Source: Hyphomicrobiaceae bacterium
GTDB taxonomy: Bacteria; Pseudomonadota; Alphaproteobacteria; Rhizobiales; Hyphomicrobiaceae
Assembly: GCA_020442165.1 (NCBI GenBank)
Contig: JAGRKV010000051.1
Location: 496,001 to 560,000 of the forward strand
DNA: 64,000 nt
Direction of reading: 5' to 3'
A model generated the notes under the pieces. The model saw only the letters and a program-made list of their open reading frames with translations, made no database searches and was not told the origin of the DNA. Of this stretch, positions 34,840-44,231 are shown in pieces. A program made the position numbers and the translations under genes. Each line of letters begins with the position of its first letter. The first letter of the stretch is position 1.

Positions 34840-35034
34840 TCAGCGCTGCAGGGCAATCACCGCGATCAGCATCGAGGCTGTCGTGACGATGGGCAGGCCG
34901 ATGGCCGTGGATGCCACGATGTTTGCGTTGAGGATGTTGATTGCGTCCGCGACCAATGGGCCGAAGGCGACGGTCAAGAGCGTGGCCAGGGTGGCGAAGG
35001 TGAAGGCGACCCAGAGTTGTGCAGTGAAAGACAT
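34840..35034 (-). CDS. Small two-TM membrane protein
   Basis: A 64-residue protein with two hydrophobic helices (LWVAFTFATLATLLTVAFGPLVA and the C-terminal IGLPIVTTASMLIAVIAL). ATG 35034 is chosen because GGAG lies eight bases upstream; the frame extends 16 codons further but without signal. It has its own terminator. No family is recognised; the composition is that of a genuine inner-membrane peptide. Confidence 0.65.
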   Translation of the reverse strand: MSFTAQLWVAFTFATLATLLTVAFGPLVADAINILNANIVASTAIGLPIVTTASMLIAVIALQR

Positions 35035-35289
35035 TGTAGCGGCTCCATTTGGTTCCAGGCGCTCCGTCAAGGAGCAGTTCATCTGAAGCGAGAATGGCAG
35101 GCAGCCGCGCCGGGCTCAGTTCCGCTTGGAACACGAGGGTGGGAATTTTGCCTTGAGCTCGTCTTTTTTTTGCAGTCAACTTGATATCACAAAGTTATTG
35201 GCGTTATTTGGCGTGGCCTGCACGGCAGGGGCGGACTGGGCGGCGGGCTGCGCGTGCAACCTGTGTCCGGCGGGCGGAAAGGGTCCTTG

Positions 35290-36207
35290 ATGTTGAAGCG
35301 GCTTGGCGGCTCAGGGCAGGGCGCAATTCGCGAGGTCAGCAGCGCGCGTCTTTGGCCACCGATCGCCAGCCTCATCGCGACGGAGCGCAAGATCGGTCTT
35401 GAGGCGGAAACGCGTGGAGGGCATGCCCCCGGGCTCTACGAATTTTTTCGGTTCGGCATCAAGCAAGGCTGGGCCTGTCTCTTTGGCGGCCTTCTGCTGG
35501 CGCTGCTCATCGCGACGCATTTTGCCTATCCGCGCGATGCGACGCTGTCGCGCTATGACTTCCTCGCCGTGGCGGCGGTGACGATCCAGGCGGCGATGCT
35601 GCGGTTCGGCCTGGAGACGATGGAGGAAGCCCGCGTCATCCTCGTCTTTCACATAGTCGGCACGGTGATGGAAATCTTCAAGACCAGTGTCGGGTCGTGG
35701 GTCTATCCGGAAGCTTCGCTGTTACGCATCGGCGGCGTGCCGTTGTTCACAGGCTTCATGTATGCCGCCGTCGGCTCCTACATTGCGCGGTGCTGGCGAT
35801 TGTTCGATTTCCGTTTCACGCGGCCCCCCCCGATGTGGGCGCTGAGTGTGCTGGCGTTTGCGATCTACGTGAACTTTTTCACGCATCACTACGTCTGGGA
35901 CATGCGGCTCGTTCTGTTTGCTGCTGCCGCAGCTCTGTTCGGGCCATGCACGATCCATTACCGGGTGTGGTACGTGCATCGGCGGATGCCGTTGCTGCTC
36001 GGGCTGGTGCTGGTTGCCGTCTTCATCTGGCTGGCGGAGAACATCGGGACCTTCACCGCCGCCTGGGCGTACCCCAGCCAAAAGGCCGGGTGGCACGTCG
36101 TGTCCCCCGGCAAGCTAGGCGCGTGGTTCTTGCTGATGATTATCAGCTACGTGCTTGTGGCCTGGATTAACAGGCCGGAGGAGATGCACACTACAACCGG
36201 CAGATAG
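35290..36207 (+). CDS. DUF817 membrane protein
   Basis: A 305-residue integral membrane protein with about seven predicted helices (for example LFGGLLLALLIATHFAY, FLAVAAVTIQAAMLRFGL, VLFAAAAALFGPC, LLLGLVLVAVFIWL and LLMIISYVLVAWI). The conserved DUF817 segments are visible: EIFKTSVGSWVYPE, RIGGVPLFTGFMYAAVGSYIAR, NFFTHHYVWDMR and WAYPSQKAGWHVVSPGKLGAWFLLMIISYVLV. These include His/Asp-rich loops that could bind a metal or pigment. The function is unknown. ATG 35290 follows an AAAGGG site; a GTG at 35254 is less likely. It is convergent with mutA, ends only nine bases apart. Confidence 0.9.
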   Translation: MLKRLGGSGQGAIREVSSARLWPPIASLIATERKIGLEAETRGGHAPGLYEFFRFGIKQGWACLFGGLLLALLIATHFAYPRDATLSRYDFLAVAAVTIQAAMLRFGLETMEEARVILVFHIVGTVMEIFKTSVGSWVYPEASLLRIGGVPLFTGFMYAAVGSYIARCWRLFDFRFTRPPPMWALSVLAFAIYVNFFTHHYVWDMRLVLFAAAAALFGPCTIHYRVWYVHRRMPLLLGLVLVAVFIWLAENIGTFTAAWAYPSQKAGWHVVSPGKLGAWFLLMIISYVLVAWINRPEEMHTTTGR

Positions 36208-36216
36208 CTTCTGGAT

Positions 36217-38115
36217 TTAGCCGATCATCTCGTGCTGCAGCTCGGTCAGCATTTCCACGGCATCCTGACCAGCATAAAGGAAGCGTTCGATGCCGGCGGC
36301 ACGCAGCTCGGCTTCCAGCGCACCGGGGCGTCCGGCGAGCAACACGCGGTCTGCTCCAGCCTCGGTCAACGCCTTTGCGGTCTTGGAGGCTTGCTCTGCA
36401 TAAATTGCGTCGGATGAGCAGATGCAGGCTGTCGTCACGCCTGATGTCTTGAATGCGGCGGCGGCGTCATCAGGAGAAGCAAAACCATCGCTGACGAGGG
36501 TTGCGATGCCGGCAACCGCAAGCTGGTTCTTCACCCAGGTGGTGCGGACTGTGTGATCGGCAATCGTGCCGAGGCTGGCGAGGAAGACGGTCGGTGCGTG
36601 GCCGGTGCGGGCGGCGACATGATCGGCGGCATCGCGCAGTTCCTCGAACGGGGCTGCCAGGCGGTGCGGAGCCATCGGTGTGGCGAGGCCGACGCCGGCG
36701 ATCGCGGGAGCTTCCGGCCAGGGTGTGACGGTGACGCCATCGTCGCCGAGCAACGGGAATGCGGATGTTCCGGTCAGCGGCTGTTTGCCGTTGGCAATGG
36801 CCTGGTCTCGGGCGTGGGCAGTGGCTGCTATTTCACGCTGCATATCGCCAGAGGTGAGCATGGCAACAATGCCGCCTGCCTTTTCGATGGCCTGGAAACG
36901 CTCCCACGATTTGTGCGCCACATCGTCGGTCAGCTTTTCCACGTACCAGGAGCCGCCAGCTGGATCGGTGACACGGCCGAGGCTCGATTCTTCCTGGGCG
37001 ACGATCTGGGTGTTACGGGCGATGCGCGCGGCGAACGTGTCGGGAAGCCCCAGCGGCCACGTATAGGGCAGCACGGTAATGGCGTCGGCACCACCGAAAG
37101 CCGCTCCCAATGTTGCGCCAGTGGTACGCAGCATATTGGTCCACGGGTCGCGCTTGCTCATCATGCGAGCGGACGTTGTGACCGCGATGCGAACGGATGG
37201 TGCCGCGTCTGCCGCGCCAGACGCTTCTGCGATGCGGGCAATGATGCGGCGTGCCGCGCGCAGCTTGGCGACCGTCAGGAACAGGTCGGTGTCTGCGGCT
37301 AGAGTGACGGTCAACTGCGCCAGCGCCTCGGACGCCGCGATGCCTGCTGCTTCGAAGGCGCGCAAGTAGGCCACAAGGGACGCGGCCATGAAAGCGAGTT
37401 CCTGGCCTTCGCTGCCGCCCGCCTCGTGCGCGACGCGCCCATCGATGCGGACCGTGCGCGCCTGGGGGAAACTCTGGCGCAGCGTCTTTGCGAGGGCGAC
37501 GGCCTCTGCGATAGCTTCGTCGGCTGGTTTCACAGCGTGGCCGGTCAGCGCGAACGTGCCGATCGGGTCAATGTCGAAACGGACGCTGACTTTGTCGGCC
37601 GGTGCTTTGAGGATGGTGAGAGCGTCGCGCAGGTGGCCTGCGGCGGCCACGGCGGAGAGGCCCGCGTCGAGTGTGACAGAAGCGGCGTCGAGATAGATGC
37701 CCGAAAGGGCCTTGGCCATGTCTTCGCTGCTGGTGATGGGAGTGCCTGTCTGCCCGGGGGCGGCGATGCGCAAGATCACGCCGCTGGCGCCGCCTTCAAG
37801 TTCTGCCAGCGCGGCCTTGTTGGCGGCCTCGGGGCTGGCGGCAACGACAGTCTGCTCGATATTCCAGCCCAGGCCCTCGGGCTTGTCGTGAAGTCCGCGC
37901 ACATAAGGCGGCGCTCCGGGCACGGCTTGATCGTTGGCTGCGATTGCATCGGCGCGCGTGTAAAGCGGCTCGATGCGCAGTCCGTCGGCGGTGCGAGACA
38001 CCAGGCGCTTTTCGAAATCTGCTCCCTTCAGCGCCTTTTCCACAAGCTTCAGCCAGGTGCTGCGGTCAGGCGTTGGGAAATCGGCGGCGAGGGGCGTCAG
38101 CAGATCGGTCATCAT
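36217..38115 (-). CDS. mutA: Methylmalonyl-CoA mutase, small subunit
   Basis: The 632-residue partner of MutB, which shapes the complex but does not hold cobalamin. It has the N-terminal barrel segments PLYTRADA, GAPPYVRGLH, and [41 protein letters not shown]. The C-terminal flavodoxin-like domain lacks the DxHxxG cobalamin motif (the equivalent stretch reads LGTIADHTVR), as expected for MutA. The length is normal. It lies upstream of mutB on the same strand, but 1.7 kb away. It is divergent from the HerA-like ATPase gene. Confidence 0.93.
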   Translation of the reverse strand: MMTDLLTPLAADFPTPDRSTWLKLVEKALKGADFEKRLVSRTADGLRIEPLYTRADAIAANDQAVPGAPPYVRGLHDKPEGLGWNIEQTVVAASPEAANKAALAELEGGASGVILRIAAPGQTGTPITSSEDMAKALSGIYLDAASVTLDAGLSAVAAAGHLRDALTILKAPADKVSVRFDIDPIGTFALTGHAVKPADEAIAEAVALAKTLRQSFPQARTVRIDGRVAHEAGGSEGQELAFMAASLVAYLRAFEAAGIAASEALAQLTVTLAADTDLFLTVAKLRAARRIIARIAEASGAADAAPSVRIAVTTSARMMSKRDPWTNMLRTTGATLGAAFGGADAITVLPYTWPLGLPDTFAARIARNTQIVAQEESSLGRVTDPAGGSWYVEKLTDDVAHKSWERFQAIEKAGGIVAMLTSGDMQREIAATAHARDQAIANGKQPLTGTSAFPLLGDDGVTVTPWPEAPAIAGVGLATPMAPHRLAAPFEELRDAADHVAARTGHAPTVFLASLGTIADHTVRTTWVKNQLAVAGIATLVSDGFASPDDAAAAFKTSGVTTACICSSDAIYAEQASKTAKALTEAGADRVLLAGRPGALEAELRAAGIERFLYAGQDAVEMLTELQHEMIG

Positions 38116-38439
38116 TGGTCTTTCCGTCAGCTTTCAATATTGCTGACTAAAGTGTTTTCGGGCCGGCGGGGGTCGGCTCACTGTGAGGTGTTCTCTATAG
38201 TCTCCCGTGCGGGCTGAATAGATGTCAACTCACGGGCGTTAGACAAACGATTTAAGGCGCGCGCCGGGGGCGCATTTGACAGACAGCGGCGGCAAAAGGG
38301 CGTTATTTGCAATCGGCAGTTGGCCGTGCCAAGACCGCTCAGCTGGGAAAATCGGGCGAGTCGCGCGGCGCTGGGGTGGCCGAAGGCTCGATTTCGGATT
38401 TGGGTAGCGACGTATACCCATGTTCAGGAGGGGGTAAGG
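38116..38439. other. Divergent gap between mutA and the HerA-like gene
   Basis: Promoters for both genes should lie here. The frame of the ATPase extends through part of it (from 38320) but without a ribosome site, so I do not count that as coding. Nothing else is recognisable. Confidence 0.4.
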
Positions 38440-39927
38440 ATGAGCCAATCCATGATCCAGGACGGCAAGATCTATCTGGGCACCAGCACCAAGCCAGAAT
38501 ACCTGGAGCTGAAGTTCGCCAACCGGCATGGTCTCATCACCGGCGCCACCGGCACGGGCAAGACGGTTTCGCTGCAGGTCATGGCGGAGGGCTTTTCCTC
38601 TGCGGGTGTGCCGGTGTTCGCCGCCGACATCAAAGGCGACCTGTCCGGCATCGCGGCTGTGGGCGAGCCCAAGGACTTCATCCTCAAGCGCAACAAGCTG
38701 ATCGGCCTTGAAGGGTACGAAAATCGCGCGTTTCCGACGATGCTGTGGGACGTGTTCGGAGAGACCGGGCACCCGGTGCGGGCAACCGTGCTCGACATGG
38801 GACCGTTGCTTTTGTCGCGTCTCTTGGAACTCAACGAGGTGCAGGAAGGTGTGTTGAATGTCGCCTTCCGGGTCGCCGCTGACGAGAAGCTTCCCATCGT
38901 CGATCTGAAGGACCTGCGCACACTCATCAACAATGTTGGCGAGCGGTCGAAGGAGCTGACGACGACCTACGGCAACGTGGCGACGACTTCGGTTGGCGCG
39001 ATCCAGCGGCGCCTGCTGGTGCTGGAGGAGCAGGGTGCTGACAAGTTCTTCGGCGAGCCGGCGCTCGACATCTCCGATCTCATGCGCATCGCTCCAGACG
39101 GACGGGGTGTCGTATCGCTGCTGACCGCAGACAGGCTGATGCAGTCGCCGCGGCTTTATTCGACATTCCTATTGTGGCTGCTGACAAAGCTCTGGCAGAC
39201 GCTGCCGGAAGTTGGCGATCAGCCCAAGCCCAAGCTCGTGTTCTTCTTCGACGAAGCGCATCTGTTGTTCGATGAAGCGCCAAAGGCCCTGATGGAGCGC
39301 ATAGAACAGGTGGCGCGCTTGATCCGTTCCAAAGGCGTGGGCGTCTACTTCATCAGCCAGAATCCGCTCGACGTGCCCGACACCGTTTCGTCGCAGCTCG
39401 GCAACCGCGTTCAGCATGCGCTGCGCGCCTTCACGCCCAAGGAGCAGAAGGCGATCAAGGCGGCGGCGCAGACGTTTCGCGCCAACCCAAATCTCGATAC
39501 CGAAGAAGCGATCAAGGAGCTGAAGGTTGGCGAGGCGCTGGTCTCGATGCTGGAGAACAAGGGCGAGCCGTCGATCGTTCAGCGCACGATGATGCGACCG
39601 CCGGAGGGGCGCATCGGCCCGCTCGATGAAAGCGAGCGGCTGGGTGTGATCGAATATTCGCCGGTCTACGGCAAGTATGAGGAGATGGTCGACCGGGAAA
39701 CGGCGCACGAGATGCTGTCGAAGCGAACAGAAGAAGCAGCGGCGGCGACCGATAGTCCAGGCTCCAACTGGTCCGACATCATTTTCGGCGGTACCAATCC
39801 GGCGACGGGGCGCAAGACCCAGGGCATGGGGACGATGGTCGCCAAGGAATTCCAGCGCTCGGTTTCGCGATCGCTTGGCACGATCATCAAGAACATCATT
39901 TTGAAGTCGATCGGCCTGAAGCGCTGA
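38440..39927 (+). CDS. HerA-like ATPase (DUF853 family)
   Basis: A 495-residue cytoplasmic P-loop ATPase of the HerA/FtsK superfamily. Walker A is GATGTGKT (35-42) and Walker B lies in KLVFFFDEAHLLFD. An arginine/sensor region (VYFISQNPLDVPDTVSSQLGNRVQHALRAFTPKEQKAIKAAAQTF) is typical of DUF853 proteins annotated as helicase HerA C-terminal. GGAGGGGG lies upstream of the ATG at 38440. Archaeal HerA works with nuclease NurA in DNA end resection; no nuclease is adjacent here, and bacterial members have no settled function. The tail ends in basic residues. Confidence 0.9.
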   Translation: MSQSMIQDGKIYLGTSTKPEYLELKFANRHGLITGATGTGKTVSLQVMAEGFSSAGVPVFAADIKGDLSGIAAVGEPKDFILKRNKLIGLEGYENRAFPTMLWDVFGETGHPVRATVLDMGPLLLSRLLELNEVQEGVLNVAFRVAADEKLPIVDLKDLRTLINNVGERSKELTTTYGNVATTSVGAIQRRLLVLEEQGADKFFGEPALDISDLMRIAPDGRGVVSLLTADRLMQSPRLYSTFLLWLLTKLWQTLPEVGDQPKPKLVFFFDEAHLLFDEAPKALMERIEQVARLIRSKGVGVYFISQNPLDVPDTVSSQLGNRVQHALRAFTPKEQKAIKAAAQTFRANPNLDTEEAIKELKVGEALVSMLENKGEPSIVQRTMMRPPEGRIGPLDESERLGVIEYSPVYGKYEEMVDRETAHEMLSKRTEEAAAATDSPGSNWSDIIFGGTNPATGRKTQGMGTMVAKEFQRSVSRSLGTIIKNIILKSIGLKR

Positions 39928-40062
39928 CGTCTGGAGGCGTGGGCGGTTCGGTGCCGAGATCGTCACCGGGTGGACACGCGGCAGTTTGTCCGACGTTCAT
40001 CGTGTGCTTGGGGAGCGTCGACTTCTGATAGAATTGGGATCACGCTCTATTTTCTTGTTTTG

Positions 40063-40110
40063 AGCATGTTTTTTACGCTGAACCGCGGACACTTCAGCCA
40101 AGCACGCTCC
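40063..40110. repeat. Dispersed palindromic repeat, second full copy
   Basis: GAGCATGTTTTTTACGCTGA and CACTTCAGCCAAGCACGCTC are the two halves, closely related to 5713-5763. This copy lies between the HerA-like gene and the cytochrome gene and touches no stop codon. Confidence 0.65.
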
Positions 40111-40169
40111 GGCGATGCGCCATGATGACCGGATGCCATTCCAATGCATCGGATTGCGGAGGGGAATAC

Positions 40170-40613
40170 ATGAGACCGCTGCGACTGGCGATGGTGCTCG
40201 GCTTGTCCTTGGCGGTGTTGCAGCCGGAGGCACGGGCCGACGGGCGTTCCGATGATGCCGCCGAGCAGGCGAAGCTCGCGGCGATCGGACTGGCGATCGT
40301 GAAGGAGAAGTGTGCGCGCTGCCATGCCACGGCAACGGACGACAAGAGCCCGCATCCGCAAGCACCGCCGTTTCGCGACGTCGTCACCCGGTATCCGAGC
40401 GAGAACCTGGCTGAAGCCCTGGCCGAGGGCATCGTGTCGGGGCATCCGGACATGCCGGTGTTCATCTTCGAGCCCGAGCAGATCGAGGGGTTTATTGCCT
40501 ATCTCGACAGCCTGTCTCCGCCGGAGACCTCTCCGCCTGCGGCCCCCGCCCCTCAGAATGGCAACGCCTCCAAGGCGCCGCCTGCCAACACGGGACACGG
40601 ATCGACAAAATAG
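40170..40613 (+). CDS. Small periplasmic c-type cytochrome
   Basis: A 147-residue monohaem cytochrome c. A signal peptide (LAMVLGLSLAVLQPEARA) precedes the haem site CARCH (Cys48, Cys51, His52). A likely axial methionine is in HPDMPVFIFEPEQIEGFIAYL, the usual class I C-terminal motif. The Pro/Ala-rich tail has no known role. ATG 40170 is set by GGAGGGG upstream. It probably carries electrons to a terminal oxidase or dehydrogenase; no specific partner gene is adjacent. Confidence 0.9.
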   Translation: MRPLRLAMVLGLSLAVLQPEARADGRSDDAAEQAKLAAIGLAIVKEKCARCHATATDDKSPHPQAPPFRDVVTRYPSENLAEALAEGIVSGHPDMPVFIFEPEQIEGFIAYLDSLSPPETSPPAAPAPQNGNASKAPPANTGHGSTK

Positions 40614-40646
40614 CACCCGTCCTTTCGTAATGTTGGGTGGGCGGAA

Positions 40647-41879
40647 TCAATCCGCATGCCTGGCGGCGAGGAGGTCGGGCGGGCGTTTCAGCCAGGGGAT
40701 GCGGCTGCGGCCGAGCTTGCGGCCGACGTCGAACAACTGGGTCTGATAGACGGGATCGAAGAATTCCTTCGCCTTGTGGTCGAAATCGGGTGGTACCGCG
40801 ATAAAATTGAAATCCGCCCCCGCATCCTTCGCCATGCGCCATATGCGGTAGATCTCGCCCAGGTTCTGGTTCTTGATAAGCGTGAAAATGGAGCGCGCTA
40901 CGATTTTGAGGGTCTTGGCCTCGACGACTTCCTGTTCCGGCGTTGCCTTGCCATTCTTGATGACATAGATGCGACGGATCGGCGGCTTTGCGTAGAGCGC
41001 GTCGTAGGTGCGGAATGGCACGTTGAAAGGCGAGACGAACACCTCGCGGGTGGTGCCACCATCGACATGGAGTTCGTCGTAGTGCTTGCCATCGGCAACG
41101 ACGGGAATGTCCACCGGCGGGAGCGCACCAGGGATGGCGGCCGAAGCCAGAATGACCTTCCGGAATAGCTCAATTGAATCAGGGTGGTTGCTGGCAGCGA
41201 TCTCGCCCATATTCCAGACGACCGGGCGCTGGGCATCTAGATTGGTGGTTCCGACCAGCAGCAACCGGCCGCGATGATACTCGCGGGCAACGGCTTTGAG
41301 CAGCTCACGATCGACGTATTTGGCGACCAGCGCTTCCAGGGGACCGGCGTCGGCCAGAGATGCGCCACCCAAAAGTCCTGGCAGGATCTGAGCGGTGACG
41401 ATTTGCGATGTCTGATATTGCGTCCAGATCTCTCTCAGGGCCGGATCATATCGCGGCCCTAGGAAGGCGAATGGGGCGATGATTGCGCCGGCGCTGACCC
41501 CCGTTACGACTTCGAATTCCGGCCGGTCACCGCGCTCGGTCCAACCGGTCAACAGTCCGGCGCCGAAAGCGCCATCGCCGCCGCCACCCGAAAGGGCGAG
41601 AATCTCGACAAGGGGCCGTCCGCCGACCGAATGTGCGTTCTGAGCGAGCTGCGGCATGCCGGGAAGTCTGCGGCGGACCTCGCTGATGAAATCTGCCGGA
41701 GTTTCATCGCCCCAGAAACGCACGCCGGGCATGCCCGCAATTCGTGCATCATAGGCGATCGCTGCGGTCGGGATGCCTTGGCGCACCATGGTGGAGCCGC
41801 AGCCCGCAAGCATCATCGCGGCGGCCATGCCGACAGCAATGCGCGCGATGATTGCCGCCCGTGAAATTACAAACCCCAT
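40647..41879 (-). CDS. Patatin-like phospholipase lipoprotein
   Basis: A 410-residue lipid acyl hydrolase anchored to the membrane. The lipobox MMLAGC puts the lipidated cysteine at 27. The patatin core shows the oxyanion loop LSGGGGDGAFGAG (97-109), the nucleophile GVSAG (Ser129) and the catalytic aspartate in HVDGGTT, so the Ser-Asp dyad is complete. ATG 41879 is chosen for GAGG five bases upstream and because it starts the signal peptide; the frame continues 65 codons further upstream. It probably acts on membrane lipids in the periplasm or at the outer membrane. Confidence 0.9.
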   Translation of the reverse strand: MGFVISRAAIIARIAVGMAAAMMLAGCGSTMVRQGIPTAAIAYDARIAGMPGVRFWGDETPADFISEVRRRLPGMPQLAQNAHSVGGRPLVEILALSGGGGDGAFGAGLLTGWTERGDRPEFEVVTGVSAGAIIAPFAFLGPRYDPALREIWTQYQTSQIVTAQILPGLLGGASLADAGPLEALVAKYVDRELLKAVAREYHRGRLLLVGTTNLDAQRPVVWNMGEIAASNHPDSIELFRKVILASAAIPGALPPVDIPVVADGKHYDELHVDGGTTREVFVSPFNVPFRTYDALYAKPPIRRIYVIKNGKATPEQEVVEAKTLKIVARSIFTLIKNQNLGEIYRIWRMAKDAGADFNFIAVPPDFDHKAKEFFDPVYQTQLFDVGRKLGRSRIPWLKRPPDLLAARHAD

Positions 41880-42326
41880 ACAGTCCTCAATCCTGTCGCA
41901 ATAGGCAGGATGCACCAGGGACGAGTTATGGCGCGGTTCCATGTCATAGCAAAGGGGGCAGGCATGCGAGACAGCATGCTTGTTTATGCTCGTCGCAAAA
42001 CGGGCACAGGGGAAGGCGCGGATTTGTGCAGTTTGCTGGAAGCGGAGCTGGTGTTGCAGCCAAACATGGCGCATTCATCGGGAAGCTTTAGCTGGGCCAC
42101 AATGTGAATGAAGTGAGCAAATCCGTTCTTGCCCGTCTGGCTTGTCACAAACCGGGCGTGCTTTGCCATTCAAGTCTGTTCTTGTTTTCAAATCCTTGGA
42201 TTTTGCAATCCCTCGTTCAGCGTTGCGCATGCCCGGCGAAGCGCTGCAGAAGAGGCACTTCATACATTCGGATCAATCAATCGGGATGCGATTCTGTGTC
42301 CGTCCGCCGGCAGTGCCATATGAAGC

Positions 42327-42354
42327 AAAATGGCCACCCCCGTGGGATGGCCAT
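42327..42354 (-). terminator. Intrinsic terminator of sodB
   Basis: ATGGCCA/TGGCCAT (42330-42354), extended by an inner CCCAC/GTGGG-type pairing, is followed by TTTTGC on the minus strand. It lies about 45 bases after the sodB stop. Confidence 0.8.
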
Positions 42355-42397
42355 CCGGCAAATGTCCGTTGAGAGATCAACGTGTATTTTGAGGTCG

Positions 42398-43000
42398 TCA
42401 AACCTTGCCTTCGGCGAGGGCGGCGACGTGATCCCAATTCACAAGGTTGTCAAACCAGGCTTCAAGGTATTTCGGGCGCGCATTGCGATAGTCGATGTAA
42501 TAGCTATGTTCCCAAACATCGCAGCCGAGGATTGGCGAAGCACCGTGCATAAGAGGGTTTTCGCCATTCGGGGTCTTCATGACAGCAAGTTGGCCATCCT
42601 TTAGCGCCAGCCATGCCCAGCCTGAGCCAAACTGCGTCTTGCCGGCTTCGATAAAGTCCGCGCGGACCTTATCAAGGCCGCCATAGGTCGTAACGAGCTT
42701 TTCAATGCTCCCCGGCAGCTTGTTGCCACCGCCGCCTTTCTTCATCCATTGCCAGAAGTGGAGGTGGTTGTAATGCTGCCCGACGTTGTTGATAACCGGC
42801 TGGTCCTTGGAGGCAAACGCCTCCTTGCAAATTTCCTCGATGCTCTTGCCCGCATACTTTGAATTGGCGCCGGCCAGATTGTTGCCCTGATCCACGTAGG
42901 CCTGATGATGCTTGTCGTGATGAAACTCCAGCGTTTCGGCGGACATGAATGGCGCCAGTGAATCATAGGCGTAGGGAAGTTCAGGGAGCTTGAAGGTCAT
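42398..43000 (-). CDS. sodB: Superoxide dismutase (Fe/Mn)
   Basis: Converts superoxide to hydrogen peroxide and oxygen. The 200-residue protein has all four metal ligands: His27 (EFHHDKHH), His79 (QHYNHLHFWQWM), Asp161 and His165 (DVWEHSYYIDY). The QHYNH and GSGWAWL segments are those of the Fe-type, but metal choice cannot be fixed from sequence. ATG 43000 is chosen for GGAG six bases upstream and the standard N terminus (TFKLPELPYAYDSL). It is monocistronic with its own terminator, and a plausible OxyR-regulated gene by function only. Confidence 0.96.
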   Translation of the reverse strand: MTFKLPELPYAYDSLAPFMSAETLEFHHDKHHQAYVDQGNNLAGANSKYAGKSIEEICKEAFASKDQPVINNVGQHYNHLHFWQWMKKGGGGNKLPGSIEKLVTTYGGLDKVRADFIEAGKTQFGSGWAWLALKDGQLAVMKTPNGENPLMHGASPILGCDVWEHSYYIDYRNARPKYLEAWFDNLVNWDHVAALAEGKV

Positions 43001-43808
43001 ATTCGACTCCAGTGTCTCTTGGAGAGATCGTTTCAGGAACGGAAGGTCGCGCACCGTAACGGCTTGGACACAGCAAATCAAACCCGCTCGTCACCCTTCA
43101 GGGTGGCCCACAAATGCAAAAGCGGTGCAGTGGTTGTCAACAGTGGAACGCGAACAGCGCAAGGCGCTGCGGGTCATATGGTGTCGGCGTCAGGCGGGGT
43201 TCAAGTTCGCACCAGAACGCTTTCCGAGGGCGGGGAGGGCGCACGATTGCCGTAGAGACGTATTGTCCGGCAGCGCCCGAGAAAAAGTATGTCGCTGGAC
43301 ATTCAGCGTCGCCGCTGCCGACCATGATGGACATGAGCAACGGGACAAAGGCGGGCTTTCGGATTGTTGTGAGCCGGCAGGGTTGGAGTGGGGCACAACA
43401 TCCTGTCGGTTGCGCCCCTGGATCACGCCGGGGAAGATCTGATGACAGGGTGTTGCAAAACTATGGTGCGCGCATTGAACGCAGCTTGAACGCCGTGTTC
43501 ACGGAGTGTTCATGTCGTTTTTGGGCTTCACGGCTGAACGCCAAATTGAAATTCCGCCTATAGAAATATTGAATTCGGCGTTATCATTGGAGTAAATAAC
43601 CGGGAATGCAATTCAATCATATAGCTGAAGGTTCCTAACGGTTTCGCACGAATATTGAAACCTTATCGACAAGCCGCAATTGTTTTTAAAGGCTGCAATC
43701 GCCTATGTTACAAGCATTCGCGCGCGGGGGCTGATGCTTGGCCGCAGCCCGCATCCCAATTCGGTTCAGCTAAATAGAGTAGAAGTGTGCCTTATGAGGA
43801 AAAGAAAA
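43001..43808. other. Long gap between sodB and the H-NS-type gene
   Basis: Over 800 bases without a supported gene. The right part (about 43555-43690) is clearly more AT-rich than the surrounding DNA, as expected for the promoter of an autoregulated H-NS-type gene. The left part holds the sodB promoter. Small frames here have no ribosome sites. Confidence 0.45.
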
Positions 43809-44138
43809 ATGGCAACCGTCAATGTCGACAAGCTGTCGCTGAAGGATCTCAATGATCTAGAGGCCAAAGTGGCCAAAGCGAAGGCTGTTGCGCGCAATCG
43901 TCAGAAGTCGGATGTCAAAGCCAAGATAGATGCCATTTTAACAAGCTCCGGTTTTACTATCGGTGATCTATATCCTGTTGCGCGGGTTGCACGCGGGCGC
44001 GGTGCAGGCGGCAACAAATCAGCCAAATTCATTAATCCCGATAACCGGTCCGAAACCTGGACCGGGCGTGGCCGCAAGCCAAACTGGCTGGTGGCCAAGC
44101 TTTCGAAAGGTGCCAAGCTGCAGGATTTCGCGGTCTGA
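43809..44138 (+). CDS. H-NS-family DNA-binding protein
   Basis: A 109-residue nucleoid protein. The N-terminal half is a helical oligomerisation segment (SLKDLNDLEAKVAKAKAVARN). The C-terminal domain carries the H-NS signature in the form FINPDNRSETWTGRGRKPNWL (74-94), whose GRGRKP loop inserts in the minor groove of AT-rich DNA. ATG 43809 is chosen for GAGGA eight bases upstream; 43794 or an even longer frame is less likely. Such proteins (HvrA type in alphaproteobacteria) silence AT-rich or acquired DNA. Its own upstream DNA is AT-rich, suggesting autoregulation. Confidence 0.9.
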   Translation: MATVNVDKLSLKDLNDLEAKVAKAKAVARNRQKSDVKAKIDAILTSSGFTIGDLYPVARVARGRGAGGNKSAKFINPDNRSETWTGRGRKPNWLVAKLSKGAKLQDFAV

Positions 44139-44201
44139 TCCGTTGGGGTCAGATGACGTTATATTCAAACTATTGAATGCCTGTTCGGGTCTTGGTTGGC
44201 A

Positions 44202-44231
44202 ACAGCGCTGCAGCAATGCGGCGCTGTTTTC
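44202..44231 (+). terminator. Intrinsic terminator of the H-NS-type gene
   Basis: ACAGCGC (44202-44208) pairs with GCGCTGT (44221-44227), followed by TTTTC. It starts about 65 bases after the stop. Confidence 0.75.
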
